Shown here in pieces: positions 55,345 through 64,000 of a DNA stretch of 64,000 nucleotides; within the stretch, counting starts at the first letter, position 1; each line of letters begins with the position of its first letter. The position numbers were made by a program, and so were the translations under genes. A model generated the notes under the pieces. The model did not search any database, was not told the DNA's origin, and saw only the letters and a program-made list of their open reading frames with translations. Source of the stretch: Heliopora coerulea (taxonomy: Eukaryota; Cnidaria; Anthozoa; Scleralcyonacea; Helioporidae); contig JASJOG010000195.1 in assembly GCA_030142905.1 (NCBI GenBank), forward strand, positions 434,001 through 498,000, written 5' to 3'.

Positions 55345-56443
55345 CTTTTAAAAATTTATAAGAAAATTGGATACACTCAATGTTCTCAACACTGGCAAAT
55401 TTTAAATTTAGTTCATTAAACAATGTTTAAGAATATAAACTCTTTAAAAGGTGGCTAAATACAGTTTCTTCGCAAGTAGAAAACGTAAATTTGAAATCTA
55501 AAATCTCATACATTTACACTAATACTTCACACCATCCACTGCAAATATGTCTAAATTGAGTAAATGGATTGAAATGAACAGTTTCAATTACAGCAGCAAC
55601 ATTTGACTAATTACCATTTAATTTAATTTAAACCTTTTTAATTTTTAATTTCTAATTTGAAGCCTTTTAAGTGGAATGAATAATTACCAGTAATAAACAT
55701 ATTTCAAAAAAAGACAGTAAATCCAATTTTTTCCATAGCAAAACAAGATGACATTTAGTTTTTGTTAAAATTTGGAGCTACAGAATAACAGTATTTCAAA
55801 ACCAGCACATTGATTTGCCGATCCATTCGGAAATTTTAATGAAAAGGAAAATTGGCGACCTTATTTTCAAATTAAATGATATTGAACAGTTATCAATAGC
55901 CATTTTAGAGAATCACTATTGCCATAGAAACTACCCAAACGCCATCTTTCATAACAGTTTTTTCACTTTCCAAATAACTTTGTATGAGTGACGGTTTTAT
56001 TCTTTCTGCAAAAGGCTGCACCTTATAAGTTTTGGGACTCATATTTGCATTTTCTGCTTTTTCAAGAAATTGTATCATCAGGATTTTTATGAAGAAACAA
56101 AATGCTAAGCCATGCTATGGTATTATTAGCTTTGGTCATTGGAATTTATTATTGTTATTTCAGTAAAATTTGAAGACAATTTCACAGAAAAAAGATTTCG
56201 TCATTTTGACAATTACTGATATAGATTTATGAATTTCTGTCCAGTTGACATGCACATGTATCTTAAAGTGTCTATTACATGTAAACAAACTTCTGCTTTG
56301 CCCACTTGTAAGTGCACTGATATGTATCTATAAAGATTCTGTGATGCTAGCAAATATTGACAAGAGGTTGGTCTGGAGTCCTAAGCATAACTTGCAGTCA
56401 GACACAAAACATTTGGTTCAAATTCAGTACAAAAGAACCACTA
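55345..56443. other. Host DNA, no gene supported
   Basis: AT-rich; no ORF of note, no repeat pair recognised. Confidence 0.4.
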
Positions 56444-57780
56444 CCAAATACTGGCCACTGGCCAAAAGTTTAGAAAATTTCTTTTCATGAGTCGTACGGA
56501 GTTTGTTAACATTCTGAGACAAAGTTTGTGAGACAAAAATAGAAAATAAGTAACTTTATTTCGTACAAAATTTGTCCCACAAGTCATTGCCTTAAAATCT
56601 GGTTACTTAATTGCACTTCAGCTTCAGTAAGTTAATTAGTAGAAGCAGCCGAAGATCATCATGGGGAAGGCATTTGAAATCAGCAAGACTGTGAAAAGTA
56701 ACGTTATACTTTTGATGGAAGAAGGTTACAAGAATTGCGACATATCAAAGAGATTGAAACTATCTGCAGCTTCTGTCAGCAAAATCATCTGCACCTCCAA
56801 AAAAGAGAAGTGGAAGACAGCGGAAGACGACAGGAAGAATGAACCGGGAAATCAGAAGACTTTGTGTGAGAAAACTCTCGATTACATCGTCAGAAATAAA
56901 AAAATCATTACCATTACTTGCTAACGTATCCACGAGAACAATACGGCGCCGTCTTAACACTGAAATGAATTTATCCATCCGAGAAACGATAAAGAAGCCA
57001 TTACTAACACAAGGATGGCAAAGCAGGAACTGGAATTTTGTGGCAGATACAGGCACTGGACATCAGATGATTGGGGGAAAGTTATGTTTTTAGATGAGTC
57101 CAAATTCTTACAATTTTCGTCGTACAAAGCACTTGTGCGCAGACCACTTGGATCCTCACCAACTGAGCCATGGTACCTTCAAGCAACGGTAAAATATCCA
57201 CCATCCATTATGGTATGGGTTGCTTTTCCAGTAAAGGGTGTGGTGGCCTGTATTTCCTGCCAAATGTTGTCACGATGAATGGTGAGAGGTACGTTGGTGT
57301 TCTAGATGATCATCTATGAAATTTTATGGGACTTCACGAGTGTAAGACATTTCAGCAGGATTCAGCGCCATGCCACAAAGCAAAGGTTGTTATGAGGTGG
57401 TTGGAGGAAAAAGGGGTTGAAGTACTGAAATGGCCAGGAAACCCCCAGGACTTGAACCCAATTGAAGATCTATGGACTATCATCAAGAAAAAGGTTTCCC
57501 AAACAAACCCGAGCAGTTTAGAAGAGCTTAAAACTATCATGAAATTCGTTTGGCGTTCAGATATTGACAGAAACCTGTGTAAAAACCTGTCAGATTCTAT
57601 GCCTAAGTAAGGGTTATCACATCAAATATAAAATTCTTGATGACTTTATTGATTGTACAATAATACAATTGTAAGCTGAATAATAAAGTACATTTTCAGA
57701 ATAAATGTTCTCTTGAAAGTAGGAATTCTCTCTATTTTTTAGTGTAATTGGAAAAATTTCTAAACTTTTGGCCAGTACTG
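56444..57780 (+). pseudogene. Tc1-like DNA transposon with decayed DD34E transposase
   Basis: The ends are inverted: left TACTGGCCACTGGCCAAAAG with TTTAGAAA, right (in reverse) CAGTACTGGCCAAAAGTTTA, with TA at 56442-56443 and 57781-57782. The transposase starts at ATG 56661 with a helix-turn-helix domain (EGYKNCDISKRLKLSAASVS). After a frame change it gives RTIRRRLN and SDDWGKVMFLDESKF (first catalytic Asp), and then FQQDSAPCHKA (second Asp) and NPIEDLW (Glu). The last two are 34 residues apart, so DD34E. At least two frameshifts and a stop at 57316-57318 make it inactive. The transposase frame ends at 57608-57610. Confidence 0.85.
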
Positions 57781-57782
57781 TA

Positions 57783-58060
57783 GATGTAGACTCTCCATTA
57801 CTACAATTATCAGTCCATGCTGATGCCCCACAAGCCAATATATGATATCAGTGTAATTAAACAGGTGATTAAAGGGAATCCTGCATTGTGAATGTGGATA
57901 CATTACAGGCAAGTGTAACAGTGAAGGCATTCACCCAAAATGGCGGCATAATGTTAACATGGTCCCCCTAGCTTCAGGAGTAAAATTTAAATTTTCTGTC
58001 AATGGACAAAAATGTCTAAGGAGATTATCATGAAATTTAGCCATTGGACATTTTTGTTTC
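57783..58060. other. Host DNA before the hairpin, no gene supported
   Basis: No gene seen. A word ACAAAAATGTC at about 58006 is mirrored at about 58046. Confidence 0.4.
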
Positions 58061-58209
58061 AGAAAACATACTCCGAGTATCAGTTCCATCTTGAACTCAA
58101 AATTTGAGAAAAGCAAGTGGACACAGTATTCAATAGTTGAATACTGTGTCCACTTGCTTTTCTCAAATTTTGAGTTCAAGATGGAACTGATACTCGGAGT
58201 ATGTTTTCT
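58061..58209. repeat. Perfect hairpin, 73-bp arms and 3-base loop
   Basis: Bases 58061-58133 and 58137-58209 are exact reverse complements, separated only by TAG. Flanks differ on the two sides. As RNA this would form a perfect stem of 73 pairs. There are no target duplications and no coding sequence of its own. Confidence 0.95.
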
Positions 58210-58615
58210 ACTTTATTTTCTTAAATTATCGGCTGGAAACGGATTTTTGTTTCACCTAGGCTAAACTTATGCAGTCCACTCCTAGAAAGCAGACATGTGA
58301 CCATGCCCAACAAAATTGAAAAGGCACTTTAGCCCAAAGGGAGATTAACATTTACAGTACTCTATGGCAGGAAATCTAGGGTTGCTTAGTGCACAATGTA
58401 TTGAGCATTAAATACTTGAATGACATGATACAGTGGCTTATTCAACAGAGATTTTTACTTCCAGTGTGGTATATTATTAGTCAACAAAAACTTCTCAGCT
58501 CAAGCAGTTTGGCTAAGGTTGGCCAATCCCTGTAAACACAATCATCAGCCAAAACTGGTGGCAGAGTCAATGAAAATATTTTTCTTTTAGTGGAGACTTG
58601 CCATCTACTGTATCG
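58210..58615. other. Host DNA, no gene supported
   Basis: Nothing supported. Confidence 0.35.
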
Positions 58616-58621
58616 TTACCT

Positions 58622-59322
58622 CAGGCCTCTCACGTTCGAAATTTGGCGCGAGCGGTCTATCGCGCGGGCAGATTACGTTGCGTGCGCGATTAATTAACAA
58701 CAAATTGGGGGGGATTGTCAAAAAATTAAAAAATTTTTCAATTTTCTTGTAATTACATCAATTTAATTCCGATATGAATACAATGTCATATCAATGTTTT
58801 TTATAACAAAAGAAGGAACAGAAACGTTAGGATATTACTTCAGTCCAAGTCGCTTTCGAATTCCTCTTGGAAAAGTTCAAATTCACTGTCCTCACTACTG
58901 CTTTCGTCTTGGTCAAGTGTTGCGTGGACCTCGTCAACAACGTTAACAGTATTTCTCACTGACGTAATTTGATTTGGTTGAGAGACCTTTTTCGGTCTGT
59001 TTGATTTCATATATATTTCAACAGCACGCTCTATTATGGCCTCTTTCTCTTCTCTGTTCCAAAGCGGGTTGTTTCCGTCGACGACAAAGCTTTCATTCAA
59101 AGCGTCGTGGGCCACTGACAAGCGCCTATCCGAGAGGATGCTCGTGACGGTACTGAACGTTCTCTCTACTTGAGCGTTTGAGCCAGAAGGACAAGAGCGT
59201 TTTGAAAACAAAACAGTTTGACAGGCGAGCGGAAATTAACATTTGCGCGCGTGATCATTCACGCGCGTAACATTAGTGGGGTGCGTGCCTGCGCGATCGC
59301 GCGCGTCCCATTGAGAGGCCTG
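58622..59322. mobile_element. hAT-like element remnant, 701 bp
   Basis: The ends CAGGCCTCTCA (left) and TGAGAGGCCTG (right) are inverted and flanked by the direct repeat TTACCT (58616-58621, 59323-59328). GCGCG-rich subterminal stretches occur at both ends. The interior holds only the C-terminal part of a hAT-type transposase (58840-59211). Confidence 0.65.
58840..59211 (-). pseudogene. hAT transposase C-terminal dimerisation region
   Basis: A frame of 123 codons reads GSNAQVERTFSTVTSILSDR, then RLSVAHDALNESFVVDGNNP, the conserved hAT C-terminal (dimerisation) motif with an E-R-F/S core. An acidic Ser/Asp/Glu tail follows. The N-terminal zinc finger and catalytic core are missing, so the element is non-autonomous. 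Without its other domains this piece has no known activity. Confidence 0.7.
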
Positions 59323-59328
59323 TTACCT

Positions 59329-60204
59329 ATGTCCGCAACATCTCCAACTAAATTTGACTCCTAGACTTCATCTCTGGGATTATTCAACAATATACTCACT
59401 TCATCTGTGAGGTAATTATGCTATCAGATATCAGGTCACGATATTTAACAAAATGTAAAAATAACAGTAAAATATATTCACCATTCATTTTCCTCTTTAC
59501 ATAAATGGCTATTATTAAATTACAGCAGCATGGAATTCCTAAATTATGATTACGGCTTGTTACCACAATTAAAAAAAAACAATACTGGCATTTATTTTCT
59601 TTAGCAAAACAATAACTGCTACAAAATCCATTCACTTTTATTCATTATAATAATATTTCAATAGGAAAATAAGCAGCCTGGTACCTTCCCCAGATTGACT
59701 CTGCATTCTGTAATTGTAAATTGACATAAGGTGGATTATGGTGGTACGTGAACATTGATTTGGTCTCAGTTTTGACCCGATTGACCCAATAGTTGGCCAT
59801 CCAAAATGGCACCAAAATATTAATCTAATCTATGTTTGTGACAATTTTCAAATGATAACTTAATCCAGACACAAATCTTAACCCTAACACTATCCCCAGC
59901 CCTAATCCTACATGTAAATCCTACATGCATTTCTTACATTCAAAGTATTGAAAATAGCTTTTTTACAGCTTTCTTGAAATGGAAAGAAACAACAACATAA
60001 TATTGAGATCATTCATTCATAATCACTTCTGGTTTAAACCAATGAAGTCTGTTACAGGTAGATGTATGTCACTTCATCATCTCATCAAGTGACAAATGTG
60101 CACTTTGATATTTTACAATGTTATTAATAGAGGAAAATTTTGAGTGTCAAGATATATAAAACCTAACTAGGACTTGTTGTGAAAAATGCAAGTTTAGGCC
60201 TTTT
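59329..60204. other. Host DNA, no gene supported
   Basis: A degenerate CCCTAA-like stretch at 59879-59911 is the only repeat noted. Confidence 0.35.
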
Positions 60205-60280
60205 GGCTGGGAATCAAACCAGTGACCTCACAAATCTACTGCAATGCTCTGCCAACTGACTTACTGAGGCTGTTGTTGCA
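60205..60280 (-). mobile_element. tRNA-derived SINE head
   Basis: On the minus strand AGTCAGTTGGCAGAGCATTG is an A-box-like stretch and GGTTTGATTCCCAGCC is a B-box-like stretch. It is too degenerate for a tRNA gene. Confidence 0.5.
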
Positions 60281-60462
60281 TGGTCACCAACTCAGTTTAT
60301 ATAGTGCTAATACTCATAACTAGAAGAGTACATCTTAAAGAATATTGTGGCTTTTACAGTATTGATTTGTGCACTCAATTAACAGCTACGTTTACAACAT
60401 TAATAAAGAAAAATTTCAAGAATAAATGCCACAATGTCATTTGGTATTTTACCTAACCCAAC

Positions 60463-61445
60463 ACCAGATGATTTTACTCATTAAAGGGTCAAGTCAAGCC
60501 CCTTAATGGGTCAAATGAATAAACAAAATGAAGCCAAAATCAACATGCATGGGGGTCTTTCTGGCAGCCTGTTTTAGTGACTAAAACATGTGCATGGTCA
60601 TTTCCATTAAGATAATTATAGTTTACAGGAAAGTTAAAGCTAATAATTACTATCCAAGTTACTCAGGGTCAATTGCTAAATAATTATGTCCACATGATTT
60701 AAAGTAGATGCATTTATGTCAATATTAAGCCTGTATTAAAAAGCCACTAACAGTATTGTCAACTATTTGAAGCAAAATGATCAAAGACACAAGACTCCAC
60801 ATGTCATTTTGGAATTTTGGCACATAATCACAACCCAACAGCAAACTAGCATTTCCATGATTGTACAACTCTAACCATGATTTGATTCCCCCAATCAAAC
60901 ATTAGAGTAGTGGCAATCAATGTTGAGAGCTACATGTACAATTAGCTACAATTGAATAACTTCAAAATTTCAAAAATCATGTTTCTTCAGTAAATATCTT
61001 GGTATCCTGAATTATGCTCTTTTGCATCACTTCTCTGATACTGATTATTAATACAAGCATACTGACAAACAGATTCAAAAATGTCCAATCACATACATGT
61101 AAAAGTCATAAATGTTAGTGTGACAAAGTGGGATTGTAAATACATGATTGTGCATCTAATCACAATCATGTAACTGGATGGGAATCTCAAAGCTGAATAC
61201 ACAGCAACTCTCCATAGTGATAACTGCTGCAACTGATCACAATCACAGTCAAGTTGAAAACAACTGAATTAATTTTAATCAGCTATTTATGTAGCAATAA
61301 TTATTGGATTTGCAATAGATGATTTACAGTTACCACTGCAATCCTGATATTTTTACTCCAACTAAATGGATTTATAGTTGCTTGCTTCTTCTGAAATTAA
61401 CAAAAATATTGATTTTGCTACCTTCGCATAGTGTGCATGGATACT
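60463..61445 (+). repeat. Dispersed ~1-kb repeat, copy 2
   Basis: This is the uninterrupted counterpart of 23875-25385, with matching landmarks in the same order (CCCCTTAATGGGTCAAATGA, AACATGCATGGGGGTCTTTC, ATCACAATCA, AGCTATTTATGTAGCAAT). It contains no ORF and shows the empty site of the insertion at 24515-25014. Confidence 0.7.
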
Positions 61446-61744
61446 GCATGTGCAGTCATACACAACATATTACAAGCACTGCACATGGATAGTGATCTGG
61501 CTAAGTATGAGAAGATTTAGATTTTCCTGCTGGTCACCCAATGGGTATTTATTAAAGCTTAAATTCAGTAAGACTCCAGAAGGGAAAGACTCTCAAGTGA
61601 CATTCAAACACTGCACTGTGGGTTAAACCATGAACTCTTTCCCACCTGAGATGTCCTTCTTTGACTAGCAAATTATCAGTAAAACAATAAAATGGATATT
61701 TGTTATATGCTTTTAAGCTATTCTACTCAGAAAAAACTTTCTGA

Positions 61745-61965
61745 GTTCCTGACAGGAATCAAACCTGTAACCTTCTGATCACCAATGAGATGCTCTAACC
61801 ATTGAGCTATATGGACTCAGATGGTGAGCAAAGGTTACATTTATGTACTGGTTTGTATTGATGGTAGACATATGTACTTCCAGTCTACAAGTCTGCAAAT
61901 GTCATCTATTTATTTTAGTGTTAATCAGTGTCATTAAATGTGGTAGCTTAGTAGTTCTATGGTGT
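61745..61965 (-). mobile_element. tRNA-derived SINE, copy 1 of a local cluster
   Basis: On the minus strand the head reads GAGTCCATATAGCTCAATGG, then GTTAGAGCATCTCATTGGTG and GGTTACAGGTTTGATTCCTG. The flanking GGTAGACATATGTACTTCCA also occurs near 15783. Confidence 0.65.
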
Positions 61966-61984
61966 TCTTTATATGCTCTCAAGT

Positions 61985-62215
61985 TATTCTACTCAGAAAA
62001 ATTTTCTGAGGTTCTAATGAGAATCAAACCTGTAATCTTCTGATCACCAGTGAGGTGCTCTAACCATTGATGTACATGGACTCAGATGGTGAGCAAACGT
62101 TACACTTATGTACAAGCTACCACATTTAATAACATTTATTAGCACTAAAATAAATGGATGACATTTCGAGACTTGCAGACTAGCAGTACATATGTCTTTA
62201 TAAATGTATCCTTAG
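61985..62215 (-). mobile_element. tRNA-derived SINE, copy 2, with inverted flank
   Basis: It has the same head (CCTCACTGGTGATCAGAAGA, GATTACAGGTTTGATTCTCA). The stretch 62110-62215 is the reverse complement of the flank at 61845-61965 (AAATGGATGACATTT, CTTGCAGACT), so the two copies form a partial inverted structure. Confidence 0.55.
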
Positions 62216-62429
62216 CTCACCAAGAAGAACATCATAGAACTACCAAGCTACCACACTTAATAACATTGATTAAAACAATAACAGTTGGATACAGTGCAGG
62301 TAGAATTCATGGAGGAGAATGAATTGTAGAATTTTAGTCTGCTTAATACAAAACAATTTGGTTGCAAGAGAAATATTTTGTCTAACTGAAATATCATCTA
62401 ATAAAATTGAAATTTTATTATTCCTATTG

Positions 62430-62595
62430 TAAAGTAGAATGGTGTTAATGGTTGTCTGTTTGCAAGACGGAATGCCCTTTGATGCAAATGGCTGTGTACC
62501 TATACTAATGAATGTTGATCAAATAAAATGAACGTACTTTTGCGTTCGTGAGTTTGAGGTTGGCATTAATGATAGTATATTTTCTGGTAATGAAC
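62430..62595 (-). repeat. Penelope-associated repeat, copy D (partial, inverted)
   Basis: On the minus strand it matches the 5' part of copies A-C (TTACCAGAAAATATACTATC, GCATCAAAGGGCATTC, GACAACCATTAACACCATT). The coding part is absent. Confidence 0.6.
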
Positions 62596-63012
62596 AGCAA
62601 AAAGTGTACATTTTGAAATGAAGTACCCCCTATAACAGCATACAAATGCAGAAACAGCCCAGTCTCCTGAGAATTTTCAGGAATCTACTTGGAAATGCTG
62701 GAAAAACTGTTATTTAGTTCAACTTTCCCAGATATTCCAAGTCACCTAGCAACATAATTGCCCCGGGATTTGATTCTTTCCCCCACTCCCCCAGGAACTT
62801 CCTTATGTTCTTGTCCAAGTATCTATGGATTTTGAGGAAATATGGCAGTCTGTATCCATTTCCTTATTCGAGAAAAGATATCGACCTAGATTAAACACTG
62901 CTGATCAAAATAAGAATCATCAAACATGTACTGTAGAAAAGTCATGTCATGCAAAGTATTATATAAGTTCAATAGGGGAACTTATGTGATGAAAAGAAGG
63001 TATGATTTCTAA
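62596..63012. other. Host DNA, no gene supported
   Basis: No gene recognised. Confidence 0.35.
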
Positions 63013-63378
63013 GGGGTTGATTACATGGAGAATTTCAGCTCGGGCTGAGATTTTAGCCCGGCCTTCCAATAAAATACTTAAAAAACAAAGCTCGCGATTA
63101 CATGAAGAAAATTTCAGCCCGGGTTGAATTTCAGCCCGGTTTGAGCTACCCGGGCTGAAAAATCCCATGTAATCGCACGAAAAAATTTCAGTCCGGGCTG
63201 GAAAGATGGTTGACAAGCGTGGGAAGATGCAAATTGTCAAAACAGCAAACCCTACCGACAAATTCCTTCCTGAGTTCACTTCCGATTTCAGTTTCAGCCC
63301 CGGGTGAAATATTTCATGTAATCGGGACTTTTTTTCAGCCCGGTTGGCCGGGCTGAAATTCTCCATGTAATCAACCCC
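63013..63378. mobile_element. Harbinger-like MITE, 366 bp
   Basis: The ends GGGGTTGATTACATGGAGAA are inverted repeats flanked by TAA on both sides (63010-63012, 63379-63381). A 3-bp TWA duplication with GGG-starting ends is the PIF/Harbinger signature. TTTCAGCCCGG and its complement recur about eight times inside. No transposase is encoded; the minus-strand frame over it is incidental. Confidence 0.8.
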
Positions 63379-63696
63379 TAAATATGTTAAATTACAATAA
63401 TTATTGTATGATAACCCAACATGCCATAAGGAAAGAACGTCTGTCTTAAAGTTCACTGAAATGCCGAATTTAACTCTGTTTTGTATTGAAAATACACACC
63501 AGTATAGGGACCCTCTTTCATCACTCCGAAAAAGAGAGCCCTAACTGCACAAATGCAATGTTGGTTGAATCTTCAGTATCAAATTCTTAAAACGAATAAC
63601 GTATACTGAAAATATCACACAATGTCAAGTTATCGAACCATTCTGAGAGTAGGTAGCGGCCAACGAGATGATGAGACCCGTCTTAAATACGATCTT

Positions 63697-63902
63697 GGGC
63701 AATCCTGTATTTTAGCGTCGGATTGGATTTGGGAAATAAAATAGCATCGGATTCATTTTAAAGGGTTAGGGTTTCGGTTAGGTTAGGTTATGGTTAGGGT
63801 TAGGGTTAAGAGTATATGTTTTAATCCGGTGCTCTTCGTACAATGAATCCGACACTATTTTATTTCCCAAATCCAATCCGACGCTAAAATACAGTATTGC
63901 CC
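63697..63902. mobile_element. 206-bp MITE with telomere-like repeats in the loop
   Basis: The inverted arms of about 66 bases (from GGGCAATCCTGTATTTTAGC) are flanked by GATCTT on each side (63691-63696, 63903-63908). The loop at 63768-63810 holds TTAGGG-like repeats. No ORF. Confidence 0.75.
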
Positions 63903-64000
63903 GATCTTGTTCACGGCAGAAACAGATTTTACCCAAGAAAAGCCCCGTTCTATATTTCCAAATTATACGAAACAAAACTAAGAGCAACTCTTCGTTGAAA

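Noticed and set aside
57931..58179. ORF across the hairpin
   Set aside because: Its mirrored peptide is produced by the perfect inverted repeat.
62959..63456. 165-codon minus-strand ORF
   Set aside because: It is coextensive with the Harbinger-like MITE and encodes its repeated words.

Overview
The window looks like nuclear DNA of a metazoan, most probably a cnidarian (anthozoan or coral-like). It is AT-rich, has little coding sequence and is dense in decayed transposons. These include Penelope-like retroelements (PLEs) with GIY-YIG endonuclease motifs, CR1/L2/jockey-type non-LTR fragments, Tc1/mariner, hAT-like and Harbinger-like elements, tRNA-headed SINEs and many inverted-repeat (MITE-like) elements. 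Introns, splice sites and the lack of bacterial gene organisation exclude a prokaryote. The cnidarian call rests on recognised gene families and not on a search.

Bases 1 to about 7575 differ sharply from the rest: about eight tightly packed, very AT-rich intronless genes. They comprise a DDE integrase with a C-terminal chromodomain, two tandem fibre-like genes with phage-tail-fibre-type repeats and a lectin/LamG-like C-terminal domain, small single-span membrane proteins, and conserved-looking proteins of unknown role. I interpret this as part of a Maverick/Polinton-like (adintovirus-like) integrated element. It runs off the left edge of the window and is cut off on the right inside an ORF near 7575. 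Nearly all its genes begin with TAAATG, directly behind an A/T-rich leader. DNA polymerase B, packaging ATPase, protease and a recognisable major capsid gene are not in the window.

From 7575 onward the window is host DNA. The best host gene is on the minus strand. A phase-1/phase-1 Ig-like exon (38031-37687) and a phase-1/phase-1 Thr/Ser/Pro-rich stalk exon (29999-29949) fit together across a 7.7 kb, transposon-filled intron. A BTB-domain pseudogene (19926-20849) and a possible tyrosine-recombinase-like pseudogene (17520-16564) are the other non-transposon-like coding remnants.

The remainder is nested mobile DNA. Examples are a fold-back tRNA-SINE that split a reverse transcriptase gene (41011-41256, 12-bp target duplication), a PLE fragment inside a 1-kb dispersed repeat (24515-25014), a degraded Tc1-type element with DD34E residues (56444-57780), a 701-bp hAT-like element, a 366-bp Harbinger-like MITE, a perfect 73-bp-arm hairpin (58061-58209) and a 228-bp octamer microsatellite. 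No functional tRNA, rRNA or CRISPR array was found.
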